Assembly: GCF_018687535.1 (NCBI RefSeq)
Contig: NZ_CP061295.1
Span: 310,001-374,000 of the forward strand
Direction: 5' to 3'
Length of the DNA: 64,000 bases
Source: Polynucleobacter sp. MWH-S4W17
Lineage (GTDB): Bacteria > Pseudomonadota > Gammaproteobacteria > Burkholderiales > Burkholderiaceae
Made by a program: the position numbers and the translations under genes. Each line of letters opens with the position of its first letter. Within the stretch, counting starts at the first letter, position 1. Below, piece after piece: positions 49,853-58,229 of this stretch. The notes beneath the pieces are model-generated. The model saw only the letters and a list, made by a program, of their open reading frames with translations. It was not told the DNA's origin and did not search any database.

Positions 49853-50670
49853 GCGACTATCCTTAGTGCTTGCGCTGAGAAATGACTAAAGCAAGGATGA
49901 TGCTCATTATTGGATAAGGCTAGAACCTTGGTGAGTGCATCAGCATAAACACACTCTTTTGCAAGAATAGAGAATGACCCAGCAATCTCCACATGAACCT
50001 CGGAAAAATTCTGGGCTAGAGGGTTGATGATATGACTCCTCTGACCATCTCTTTTTGCAAAGTAAAGGCTGCTTGTGGCAATAGCTCCATCTTTCAAAGA
50101 TCCGATATGAATTAACTCCTCAGATCTCTCAGGATGACGAACTTGAATTGGGAGGGAGGTATTCCCAAAAACCCGTAGGTCACCACCAGCATTCACTGAG
50201 CCGGATGTGATGCCCTCTGATATTAAGACTCTCACCGCCATATCTACTGCAAACCCTTTGGCGATTCCACCCAGATCAAGGCAGACCGGGCGGCGGGACT
50301 GTATCAAGTCAGGCGCTAGGAAGTGAATGTCTTCAACGCCACCAAGATCATGATTGGAGAAGTTGATATGGCGGGGTAATAATCCCGCAGCAACCAGACG
50401 ATGGCCTATTCCACAATTAAATAGGCCATCGGATTCAAGGTGAACCTCTTTTGCAATTCGGATGACTTGCGCAGTCCATGGATGAATCTCAACTGCTCCC
50501 ATGTGGGCACTTCGATTGATTTGGCTTAGCTCACTTTCAGGATCATGAAATCCCATGAGGTCATGAATATTTTGAATGGCTGCAAAAGCATTATCAACAG
50601 CCGCTTGCCCATCATCTTGATGTATGGAGATCTCTACAAAGGTGCCAAGAAGTGGTTTGCAACGAAGCAT
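49849..50670 (-). CDS. apbE: FAD:protein FMN transferase
   Basis: 273 residues. CLDLGGIAKGFAVD, SVNAGGDLRVFG, SSLYFAKRDGQRSHIINP and ECVYADALTKVLAL are the ApbE motifs for FAD and Mg2+ binding. It attaches FMN covalently to Thr in secreted or membrane targets. The frame opens with the domain itself and shows no lipoprotein signal, so the enzyme may work before export or the start may be further upstream. The next gene upstream encodes a matching FMN-binding substrate. Confidence 0.9.
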   Translation of the reverse strand: MLRCKPLLGTFVEISIHQDDGQAAVDNAFAAIQNIHDLMGFHDPESELSQINRSAHMGAVEIHPWTAQVIRIAKEVHLESDGLFNCGIGHRLVAAGLLPRHINFSNHDLGGVEDIHFLAPDLIQSRRPVCLDLGGIAKGFAVDMAVRVLISEGITSGSVNAGGDLRVFGNTSLPIQVRHPERSEELIHIGSLKDGAIATSSLYFAKRDGQRSHIINPLAQNFSEVHVEIAGSFSILAKECVYADALTKVLALSNNEHHPCFSHFSAQALRIVA

Positions 50671-50672
50671 TG

Positions 50673-51230
50673 TTACTTTCCGAGGCTGGGTTTTGAATGG
50701 TTGTTCTTCAGGGCTAGGTCATATAAAACCGTTACCCGCTTCACTCCATCAGTAAGGTGTTTGCAAGAAAGTGTTGCGCCACCAATATTCTGAATATCTT
50801 GATTAAGCTTGATGGGGTCATTTACGGTCTTACCTACAAACTGTTTACGCCATTGCGCTTCTGCTACTTCATAACCATAAGATTCAATGTATTCCAAAAC
50901 TTCGATACCAGCGATGCCACCATTTGGGTTGATGGCAACGGCATAAGTAATCATTTCATGTTTTCCTATGACTTCGTCAACCACAAACCAGCTACCATCA
51001 GCTGCCCTCCAGATGCGCTCGCCCTGAAAGGGGTAACGAATGCTGGATGCGATACGCATCTTTTCTTGCAAATCATCCGTAATGATGACGGGATTCTTCG
51101 TCAGTATTTTGTTAGGGAAAAGAATTTTTAGAGCTTGCTCTGCAGAAACATAAATTTTTGCATGGGCAATGATTGGTGCGCTCATCATTGCTATGCCAAT
51201 AAGAGCTAAGGGGTTAGGTTTCCAGATCAT
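50673..51230 (-). CDS. Periplasmic FMN-binding-domain protein, probable ApbE substrate
   Basis: 185 residues with a signal peptide (about residues 1-24, ending IIAHA). The FMN_bind domain shows YAVAINPNGGIAGIEVLEYIESYGYEV and the flavinylation motif NIGGATLS with T153 as likely acceptor; the usual S-G-A-T is G-G-A-T here. apbE follows two bases downstream. It would carry electrons in the periplasm. Confidence 0.85.
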   Translation of the reverse strand: MIWKPNPLALIGIAMMSAPIIAHAKIYVSAEQALKILFPNKILTKNPVIITDDLQEKMRIASSIRYPFQGERIWRAADGSWFVVDEVIGKHEMITYAVAINPNGGIAGIEVLEYIESYGYEVAEAQWRKQFVGKTVNDPIKLNQDIQNIGGATLSCKHLTDGVKRVTVLYDLALKNNHSKPSLGK

Positions 51231-51253
51231 GGGGTGATATCTAGGTAATGTAT

Positions 51254-51433
51254 TTAGGCAGTAAGTAATTCATTCGCTTCATTACAAAGTGCTTGAATTT
51301 CTGGGTTGATGCCTTGGACATTTGAGAGTTTGTCAAACATCATCAACGCTCTTTTCTTGGCTGTTTGACATTGGGTGGCTTGAAACTTCAGCAAATGAGC
51401 TAAAGCTGCAACTAATAGATTCTGAATTTCCAT
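51254..51433 (-). CDS. Small helical protein (59 aa) inside the Fur operon
   Basis: ATG 51433 to TAA at 51254. The product MEIQNLLVAALAHLLKFQ... is helical with a polar, Cys-containing middle (FQATQCQTAKKRALMMF) and a second Cys at residue 50; no membrane helix. It starts 12 bp after the outer-membrane gene and ends 23 bp before the FMN-binding gene. The tight packing is the main support; ribosome binding is weak (GAAAGA). No family recognised. Confidence 0.6.
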   Translation of the reverse strand: MEIQNLLVAALAHLLKFQATQCQTAKKRALMMFDKLSNVQGINPEIQALCNEANELLTA

Positions 51434-51445
51434 AATTTCTTTCGC

Positions 51446-52360
51446 TTAATTAAGTGGGAAGCCAACTTTGACAATGAATTCATTTACTGAGTGACTATCC
51501 CAGACGCGAGCATCTGAGCATTCGGCCTCTCCACCACCCATGCAGGTGCCGCCTGCAAGTTGATAGCGCCAAGCGCCAGTAACCCACCAGTCTTTGGCTG
51601 CGTAATGCATATTGGGACCTACAAAAGTGGCTCTTTGGACTTGATTGCGTAAATTTAGCTCTGAATAATCATTATGAAAACGTGCCTCCACACCAGCCGA
51701 CCACTTGGGGGCAAAGCGATAGCTCGCGCCCACCAGGAAATCGAGCATCGATTCAGGAACGTTGCCGTTTTCAATAAACTTTAAGCGCTCATTCGCAGCT
51801 ACAACGTTACCCGCCAAAATTAATCGATCATCAATAAAGTTAGATTGCAGCAAGAGTCTCGCCTCGAGCTCATCTTTATTTCTTCCCCATGTCGGCTCTA
51901 AATAAAGCCCTACACCTACAGGCGAAGTCACTGGATTGGTGATGCGATAAATTGCTTCTAGAGAGCCACCTTCAATGCCACTTTTCTTATACGCTGTTGA
52001 GGGGTCATGCGAAGAAGGTACTCCGTAACCGCCGGTACAGGTTGGAGTATCTCCGCAAGCTTCTGGATTAGTGTAATTTTGATTTGCATTGGTGTAGTAA
52101 GAGTTGATATAGCCAGCAACCTGAAAGTCGTTAGTTAAACCATATTCCAGTTCGGTCCTAGCGGTTAATGCATCGTAAGTTCCTGCTGCTTGCTGTTGAT
52201 TGAGTTGTAGACGCTGCTCAAACTCCAGCTTGCCCTTAGGCTGTAAATCTAAGGTGTAGATCCAGCCAAACACTCCCTCGCCTGCATGGGCTAAGGAGAA
52301 GTGAAGTGTGGCAACTAAGAAGAGGCTGAATGCAAGAAGTCTATTGATGGTCAATTTCAT
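51446..52360 (-). CDS. Outer-membrane beta-barrel-type protein (DUF6662-like), iron-regulated
   Basis: 304 residues with a signal peptide (ending SLAHA). The rest alternates polar and aromatic residues as in barrels (KLEFEQRLQLNQQQ, TARTELEYGLTNDFQVAGYINSYY, VGASYRFAPKWSAGVEARFHND). I believe it belongs to the family filed as DUF6662, but cannot verify. First gene after the two Fur boxes, so produced under iron limitation. May be an outer-membrane port for the flavin redox system. Confidence 0.7.
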   Translation of the reverse strand: MKLTINRLLAFSLFLVATLHFSLAHAGEGVFGWIYTLDLQPKGKLEFEQRLQLNQQQAAGTYDALTARTELEYGLTNDFQVAGYINSYYTNANQNYTNPEACGDTPTCTGGYGVPSSHDPSTAYKKSGIEGGSLEAIYRITNPVTSPVGVGLYLEPTWGRNKDELEARLLLQSNFIDDRLILAGNVVAANERLKFIENGNVPESMLDFLVGASYRFAPKWSAGVEARFHNDYSELNLRNQVQRATFVGPNMHYAAKDWWVTGAWRYQLAGGTCMGGGEAECSDARVWDSHSVNEFIVKVGFPLN

Positions 52361-52392
52361 GGTCCCTTGAGGTTAGTGGTTAGCAATCTAAA

Positions 52393-52435
52393 TGAGAATG
52401 GTTCTCAATATAGCATTAGATGAGAATGATTCTCA
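52393..52435 (-). promoter_or_regulatory. Two Fur boxes upstream of the flavin operon
   Basis: TGAGAATGGTTCTCA (52393-52407) and TGAGAATGATTCTCA (52421-52435) match the betaproteobacterial Fur box; the second is a perfect 7-1-7 palindrome. They are 33 and 61 bp upstream of the start of the outer-membrane gene. The spacing of 28 bp between equivalent bases places both on nearly the same face or allows tandem dimers. Repression by Fe2+-Fur is expected. Confidence 0.85.
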
Positions 52436-52512
52436 ACTAATTAAAATAACCATGACCTAAGAAATGGCGAAATCTATGGGCCTATTCTTTTTTGCTTGTA
52501 AGATTTCTACAA

Positions 52513-52755
52513 ATGAACGCTGAGTCCTTGGAAAAACTGGTTTTAATGAAGATGCCTTTTGGTAAGCACGCAGGGCGTACATTGGCTGATCTGCCGGGGA
52601 ATTATTTGGCGTGGTTTGCCCGCGAAGGTTTTCCTAAGGGCGAGCTTGGTGAATTATTGGAATTAATGCATACCCTAGACCACAATGGTCTGCGTGGACT
52701 CTTGGCGCCAATCCAGCGGGCGCATGGCCTGCACGCTAAATCTAAATTACTTTGA
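52513..52755 (+). CDS. DUF3820-family small protein
   Basis: 80 residues from ATG 52513; a TTG at 52492 is less likely. KMPFGKHAGRTLADLPGNYLAWFAREGFPKGELGELLELMH is the DUF3820 (quorum-sensing-regulated-virulence-factor-like) pattern, a short domain that resembles a piece of an exonuclease fold. Function unknown. Converges with and overlaps the endonuclease gene by nine bases. Confidence 0.75.
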   Translation: MNAESLEKLVLMKMPFGKHAGRTLADLPGNYLAWFAREGFPKGELGELLELMHTLDHNGLRGLLAPIQRAHGLHAKSKLL

Positions 52756-53769
52756 GCGAATAATCAGTGTGACGCGATTACGTTCGTAAGTCACAGTTGC
52801 TGATTCTGGTGGACTGCTTTGAATTAAGCTGGCCTTGAACTTGGCCTGCGATTCAATTTGCGAAGAAATCTGTTTTGCAAGAGTTTCATTGCGGTCATAT
52901 TGAATCTGAATATTGGCTATCTTGCCCGACTTGATATTGTTGATGACATCATTGAGCTTGCTTGAGGAGTAATCGTCAAAAAATATGGGATACCATCCGC
53001 CAACGAGAGCCCTTTGCCCCTTGATGTCATGGGTCTGCGCCGACGTATTGTTCGTACTGTCGCCTTCACCTACGGGTAAGTGAAAGTCAATTCCTGTCTT
53101 TTGTATCAACTGTGGATAAGAGATGGGCGCAGTCATAGATGCTTCATTGGTGTTTTCGATCCAATATGCCCAAGCAATATTTTTATTGGAGTCATACACC
53201 AACTTATATAAATGGCTAGGAATCGTCACTCGGCTTCTGCCAATACTGCCGCTATTGCCAATGGAGCCTGTGTAAACGTAGATGTCGCCTGAAGATCTTT
53301 TGACATAAGCTCTAGTCGGCTCCTCGACATTCTTAGCCCAGATTCCCTGATTGTTTTGCCTGGCTTGGGGCATCATATTGGCCAATGAGAAAGATTGAGC
53401 CATAGAGCGTTCATTACTCATGTCACCTGCTGGGGCATTATGCCCCCTATCAAAGCCGCTTCCGCGGTAATCCGAGAGCAGGGCCCGTTCGGAGAAGGGT
53501 AGTCTGGCTTCTTCGTAAAACTGGTTGCTTCTTCGCGGGTGCGGGGCAGATAGCTGCTCCCGATTAAGCTTTTCAACGGCATAGATTGGCTTTTTATCCT
53601 GAGGAGAGTAGTAGATGGCAAAGCTATCAAAGCAAAGGTCGCGCCCCACTTGTGGACTCATGGGTATTTGCTGAGCTGGGAATAGATCTTTACAGTCTTC
53701 AAAAGCCGCAAGGGCGTTTAATGAGGCGGCAATTGCTACAAGGGCAAGAAGGTGACGAAGGAATTTCAT
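52747..53769 (-). CDS. Secreted DNA/RNA non-specific endonuclease
   Basis: 340 residues with a signal peptide (MKFLRHLLALVAIAASLNALA). The beta-beta-alpha-metal motif is GFDRGHNAPAGDM with H110 as the catalytic base, and NMMPQARQNNQGIW carries the metal-binding Asn. The C-terminal 100 residues (KLNDVINNIKSGKIANIQIQYDRNE...) are an extra domain beyond the NUC core. Periplasmic or secreted; nucleotide scavenging or defence are the usual roles. Confidence 0.88.
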   Translation of the reverse strand: MKFLRHLLALVAIAASLNALAAFEDCKDLFPAQQIPMSPQVGRDLCFDSFAIYYSPQDKKPIYAVEKLNREQLSAPHPRRSNQFYEEARLPFSERALLSDYRGSGFDRGHNAPAGDMSNERSMAQSFSLANMMPQARQNNQGIWAKNVEEPTRAYVKRSSGDIYVYTGSIGNSGSIGRSRVTIPSHLYKLVYDSNKNIAWAYWIENTNEASMTAPISYPQLIQKTGIDFHLPVGEGDSTNNTSAQTHDIKGQRALVGGWYPIFFDDYSSSKLNDVINNIKSGKIANIQIQYDRNETLAKQISSQIESQAKFKASLIQSSPPESATVTYERNRVTLIIRSK

Positions 53770-54173
53770 GGGCTCTTAGTGTATGACCTCCACTTCAGGC
53801 GCACGCATCTTTTAATCTTGGGCTAGCTCCAGAGCTAATAAGCAACAGAACTCTGTTGATATTTTTCTGTATATCAAAGTGCATGTTTTCTTGAAGAAGG
53901 CTTGAAAATACTTCCTTGCAATAACATCTGCCTTGCTACTACCCCTAGAAAATTACAGGCATGAAAGCACTAGATATATGATTTTTTGGGTTGAATTTTT
54001 GGCCAAAAACACAAAAAAGTCCCATTTAAGCGATTTTTTTATAGAGTGAAATTAGTACTCCCTAACCTACATAAGCTATTGATTTTATTGATTTATATAT
54101 GCTTGTAGCTACCTATATGCGGGATCTCCCGGATTCCTAGATCAATAAGTTATTGATTTCTACTTCTTTATTC
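53770..54173. other. Gene-free AT-rich stretch
   Basis: No open frame with coding character on either strand. It contains a perfect palindrome TTTTTGGCCAAAAA (53996-54009), repeated TATTGATT elements (54074-54095 and 54150-54158) and a short GGGATCTCCCGG hairpin near 54121. These could be regulatory, but I can assign none. Confidence 0.5.
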
Positions 54174-54202
54174 TTGACTTGATATAAGAAACTTCTTAGG
54201 AT
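54174..54202 (+). promoter_or_regulatory. Sigma70-type promoter of the lytic transglycosylase gene
   Basis: TTGACT (54174-54179), 17 bp, TAGGAT (54197-54202). The start codon lies about 65 bp after the predicted transcription start. Confidence 0.6.
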
Positions 54203-54275
54203 GACCCATGTTTTTTAGATATTGCAATGCAGCATAAAACGGTAGTCTAGTTTTTTGAGGTCTTGCAAACAATGA

Positions 54276-55268
54276 ATGAGTAAATGTTTAGCTAACAATT
54301 TGAGCGATATGCAGAATCCTCAGTCAAACACTTTGACTGCTAATGAGCTGCTAGCGCATGCCATGGCTCCGATCTATCGGGTCATTAATGGCCTACTCGT
54401 TTTAACTGTGTTCATGGTGGTTGGGTTTTGGCTTTCAGGCAATGGTACTAATGCCGGCGCTTTTGACCTTGCACGTATCCTTGTTCCTGAAGAAGCGCGC
54501 CACATGGTTTGGAATAACGGCTTTGGCATGCTCAATCAATATAAAGAGTCCAATGAAGTATCAGCCGCCCAGGCCACTGATACTGAGATCGCCGCTGTGA
54601 TCTATGGCAAGTCTAAGATTCCTGCTTCAACTGGTTTGACTGGTGCCAAGCAGCAGACCGTAGCTTTGCTAATGCCCTCTGTGGCGCAAATGCAGGTGAA
54701 ATCGATTTCCCATCTGTCTGATCGCATCCCAACTTCAAAGATGGACCCCCAGGCTTTGGATAGCAACTTAATGGGTTCGATTCAGAATCAACGTGCCGTA
54801 GCTGACTTCTTTGAGAAGAAATACAGTCTCGATCGTTTGAAGATTGAAGAGTATGTTTCAAACACGATTTTGATTGCAAAAGAAGTCAACATTGACCCAG
54901 TGCTTTTATTGGCAGTAATCTCGGTGGAATCCAACTTCAACCCAAATACTAAGAGTCACGCCGGTGCTGAAGGCCTCATGCAAGTGATGACTTCAGTGCA
55001 TAAAGACAAGTATGCAATCTTTGGCGGGACTTCTGAAGCTGCTAAGCCTGAAGTCAATATTCGTGTTGGTGCCTATATTTTGAAATACCTGATCGCTACA
55101 GCTGGTTCATTGCGCAATGGTCTGAAGTACTACGTAGGTGCTGCGAATGCCGAGGATGATGGCGGCTACGCAGACAAAGTGATGGCCGAAAGAAATCGCC
55201 TGATTGGTTTATGTCAAAACCGTTCGTCTAATCGCTTGACGCTGAACGGCAAGGATCTGCGCTCGTAA
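54276..55268 (+). CDS. Membrane-anchored lytic transglycosylase (SLT domain)
   Basis: 330 residues. One N-terminal membrane helix (about residues 42-60, VINGLLVLTVFMVVGFWLSG) precedes a low-complexity linker and the SLT domain: LLLAVISVESNFNP with catalytic E218, SHAGAEGLMQVM, and KYYVGAANAEDDGGYADKVMAERNRLIG. It cleaves peptidoglycan from the periplasmic side of the inner membrane. A three-codon ORF (ATG 54272, MNE-stop) overlaps the start. ATG 54309 is an alternative. Confidence 0.87.
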   Translation: MSKCLANNLSDMQNPQSNTLTANELLAHAMAPIYRVINGLLVLTVFMVVGFWLSGNGTNAGAFDLARILVPEEARHMVWNNGFGMLNQYKESNEVSAAQATDTEIAAVIYGKSKIPASTGLTGAKQQTVALLMPSVAQMQVKSISHLSDRIPTSKMDPQALDSNLMGSIQNQRAVADFFEKKYSLDRLKIEEYVSNTILIAKEVNIDPVLLLAVISVESNFNPNTKSHAGAEGLMQVMTSVHKDKYAIFGGTSEAAKPEVNIRVGAYILKYLIATAGSLRNGLKYYVGAANAEDDGGYADKVMAERNRLIGLCQNRSSNRLTLNGKDLRS

Positions 55269-55300
55269 GTTTTTAGATCTTAAGTAGATCAAAGTATTTA

Positions 55301-55324
55301 AAAAGCCACCCGAGGGTGGCTTTT
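55301..55324. terminator. Terminator after the transglycosylase gene
   Basis: AAAAGCCACC-CGAG-GGTGGCTTTT hairpin with T and A runs on both sides, usable by the convergent FKBP transcript as well. Confidence 0.85.
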
Positions 55325-55348
55325 GTTTAGCTGCCGAATACGCGAGCC

Positions 55349-55696
55349 TTAGTTAACGCCGTGGAGCTCCACATCAAATACCAGGGTGGCATTTGGAGGA
55401 ATAACGCCACCCGCGCCGCGAGGGCCATAGCCCATCTCGGAAGGAATGATGAGGGTACGTTTGCCACCAATTTTCATGCCAGCTACGCCTTGATCCCAGC
55501 CTTTGATCACATGACCAGCACCCAAAGGGAAGCTAAAGAGTTGGCCACGATCTAAGGAGCTATCAAACTTTTGACCTTTATGGTCAGTAGCCTTCTCGTC
55601 ATAAAGCCAGCCGGTGTAATGTACATCCACATGATTACCTGCTGCAGCCTCTTTGCCTTCGCCCACAACAGTATCGATTTTTTTCAGTTCACTCAT
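55349..55696 (-). CDS. FKBP-type peptidyl-prolyl cis-trans isomerase
   Basis: 115 residues, a single FKBP domain without signal peptide: [87 protein letters not shown]. All active-site aromatics (Y, F, W, Y) are present. Cytoplasmic protein-folding helper. Confidence 0.93.
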   Translation of the reverse strand: MSELKKIDTVVGEGKEAAAGNHVDVHYTGWLYDEKATDHKGQKFDSSLDRGQLFSFPLGAGHVIKGWDQGVAGMKIGGKRTLIIPSEMGYGPRGAGGVIPPNATLVFDVELHGVN

Positions 55697-55783
55697 GATG
55701 TTTTCCTATTTCACACAAATTGATTGGCTAGTATATTCTGAGCTCTGTAAATTCCTTCGGTAATCATGCAATAGCGAAAACGT

Positions 55784-56800
55784 ATGACAAATTATTGGCC
55801 AAATTCTGCATATAGCACCCTGACCATCAGTTCTGATGATCAGTTGTTGGTGACAGATGACTTTTTGCGTACTTATATGGAGAGGCCGGAGCTCAAGCTA
55901 GTTCCCGAATCTTGCGCTATCGAACGTTCGCTCCATCAACGTTTAACTGACAACCCTCGTACAGATGTTACTGATGATGAAATCTCGGCGATGGCTGATG
56001 AGGATATTCAGGAGAACTATCGTGTTTGGCTGCGTTATCGGAAGCGTTTATTAGGGGCAAGCTCCCTAGAGAACTTTTATATGAGTTTGTTTAAGGGTGA
56101 GGGAGTAGACGTACCGCCTTTATTTATTGCTCAACTCGCCCAAATTTTTATTAGACATATCCTGGGTAACGATGCACATCCACTGGAAGCCCGTATGGGC
56201 GAGCTCTTTTTCAGAACTCAGAAGATTACTGTTATCGAGGATGGCATTGTGATGGGCGCAGACGATGAGATAGTTGCGCGCAATGCTCAGGCTAGTGATA
56301 CGGGCAACATCATGGATTTGCTTAAAGGCAAGTCAATGACGATGCGTTCAGCCGATCTGGATGTGCTACATGAAGACAATGCTGATACCTATTGGACTAG
56401 AAACGAAGATTTTGATTTAGCGGTTCAGCTCAATTTTGAGCATGAGCCTATTAAATATTTTTGTCGCGTCTTAGAAAAATGGATAAAGCATTTTCTGGGG
56501 GTTAGCGTACGCATTACTCCCATGCAGCAAATCACGGATCCTAAGTGGTCATGGCATGTTGGTCTAGATGCAGCCGCTACTGAAATACTTAATAAGCTTT
56601 ACAACAAAGAGTTGGTAGAAGCAGATGAGTTACAAAAGGTGATTTGTTTATTTCGTCTAGACTTTATCGATGAAGCTGCCGTAGCTAAGGCACAGGCTGG
56701 TAAGCCGGTATATATGGCTATTGCCATGAACAACCAGCAGCAGCTGAAGTTAAAGCCTCAAAATCTATTGTTTAACTTGCCGCTAGCTAAAGCCTCTTAG
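55784..56800 (+). CDS. DUF6352-like protein of unknown function
   Basis: 338 residues, soluble and acidic. The opening NYWPNSAYSTLTISSDDQLLVTDDFLRTYMERPELKLVPESCAIERSLHQRL and the late PKWSWHVGLDAAATEILNKLYN match my recollection of a family conserved in Burkholderiales and filed as DUF6352. No known fold or motif is visible. It is divergent from the FKBP gene and its end overlaps the MFS gene. Confidence 0.75.
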   Translation: MTNYWPNSAYSTLTISSDDQLLVTDDFLRTYMERPELKLVPESCAIERSLHQRLTDNPRTDVTDDEISAMADEDIQENYRVWLRYRKRLLGASSLENFYMSLFKGEGVDVPPLFIAQLAQIFIRHILGNDAHPLEARMGELFFRTQKITVIEDGIVMGADDEIVARNAQASDTGNIMDLLKGKSMTMRSADLDVLHEDNADTYWTRNEDFDLAVQLNFEHEPIKYFCRVLEKWIKHFLGVSVRITPMQQITDPKWSWHVGLDAAATEILNKLYNKELVEADELQKVICLFRLDFIDEAAVAKAQAGKPVYMAIAMNNQQQLKLKPQNLLFNLPLAKAS

Positions 56801-57993
56801 GCCGTGACTCGCGATTTTCTCCGTTGCTGAGCAAGCCAGAAAATCGCCAGACCGCTCACTACAACAGGGATGAGTGATCCCCAATTGAGGATGCTCCAAC
56901 CATGTGAAGTGACAAGGGCGCCTGATCCAAAAGAAGTGAAGGCCATAGTTCCAAAGACGAAGAAATTAATGGCAGCCTGTGCTTTGTCGCGCTCATTGGG
57001 TCGATAGGCAGTCATTGCTAAAGAGGTGGCGCCAGTAAATAAAAAGTTCCAGCCAACACCGAGTAAAAATAAAGCGATAAAGAATTGATGGAGATCGGTT
57101 CCGGTAAGGGCGATTGCAATGCAGATGAAGTTCAGAAGCACCCCAGTCCCCATGATCTTTAACACCCCAAATCGTTGGATAAGTGATCCTGTAAAAAATC
57201 CAGGGGCAAACATGCCAATCACATGCCACTCCAGAACTAAAGCGGTGTCCGAGAATGGTAATCCACAGATTTGCATTGCTAAAGGTGTGGCGGCCATGAG
57301 TAGATTCATGACCCCATACCCCAATGCTGCACCAATGATGGCAACCATAAAGACGGGCTGCTGGAGAATGACTTTCAGTGGGCGTCCATCAGTGAGGGCA
57401 TGCTGGGTCTTTAGCTCTTGTGGAAAACGAATGAACTGCATCACGAAGATGCCAATGAACCCGGCAATGGATAGAGTGAGATAGGCTCCCAGAAAGGCGG
57501 TATCAAAAAGATCTCGCGTCCAGGAGGCTAGATTGGGTCCAATAACTGCGCCAAGGATGCCACCAGCTAATACCCAAGAAATCGCCTTATCGCGTTGACT
57601 GTGGTCTGTCAGTTCTGCTGCAGCAAAGCGATAGAGCTGCCCATTAGCGCTGTAATAGCCTGCAATAAAGGTCCCCAAGACCAACAGCCAAAAGTTTCTC
57701 GTGATGGCGGCGTAGGCGCATAGCAGTGCTGAGAGCATTGCTACTAGCAAGCCTAATTGGAACGAAACTCTGCGCCCAAAGTAGTTTTGAGATTTAGCCA
57801 CAATGGAGGTAGAAAAGGCGCCCCCGACAACATAGCCCATAACGGGTAGGGTGGCCATCCAGCTGGCTGGCGCAAGACTTAACCCCACAAGCCCATTGAT
57901 AGCTATAAAAGTGACATTATTGGTGAGGAATAGCCCCTGACAAATGATCAGCAGCACCAGATTTTTGTTTAGTAAAGGATGTTTGCTGGTCAT
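56797..57993 (-). CDS. Major facilitator superfamily transporter
   Basis: 398 residues with twelve membrane segments. The loop 2-3 motif is SQNYFGRRVSFQLGLL; an ANGQLYRFAAAELT stretch in helix 4-5 and GVGWNFLFTGATSLAMTAYRPNERDKAQ in the second half support the MFS assignment. Substrate not predictable; drug/metabolite efflux relatives are most similar in style. Confidence 0.85.
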   Translation of the reverse strand: MTSKHPLLNKNLVLLIICQGLFLTNNVTFIAINGLVGLSLAPASWMATLPVMGYVVGGAFSTSIVAKSQNYFGRRVSFQLGLLVAMLSALLCAYAAITRNFWLLVLGTFIAGYYSANGQLYRFAAAELTDHSQRDKAISWVLAGGILGAVIGPNLASWTRDLFDTAFLGAYLTLSIAGFIGIFVMQFIRFPQELKTQHALTDGRPLKVILQQPVFMVAIIGAALGYGVMNLLMAATPLAMQICGLPFSDTALVLEWHVIGMFAPGFFTGSLIQRFGVLKIMGTGVLLNFICIAIALTGTDLHQFFIALFLLGVGWNFLFTGATSLAMTAYRPNERDKAQAAINFFVFGTMAFTSFGSGALVTSHGWSILNWGSLIPVVVSGLAIFWLAQQRRKSRVTA

Positions 57994-58229
57994 GGCATGC
58001 AGTGTACGGTGAATTTGAAGCTTCGGTTGTCTTGGTGGATTCCCTTAAATTGCCCCTTATCAGACGCTTTAAGGTGCAAAACCGGCATTTTTGACAGACC
58101 CGATGATTTAAAATGGAAAACTCGCCTCATTGGCAAAAGATGCGCTACAAGCGACTTGCAAAATGTGGATTTGAGAGCGACAGGGTAAAAACCTGACTCT
58201 GTAATTTTTTCAATATTGAGGAAACATTC

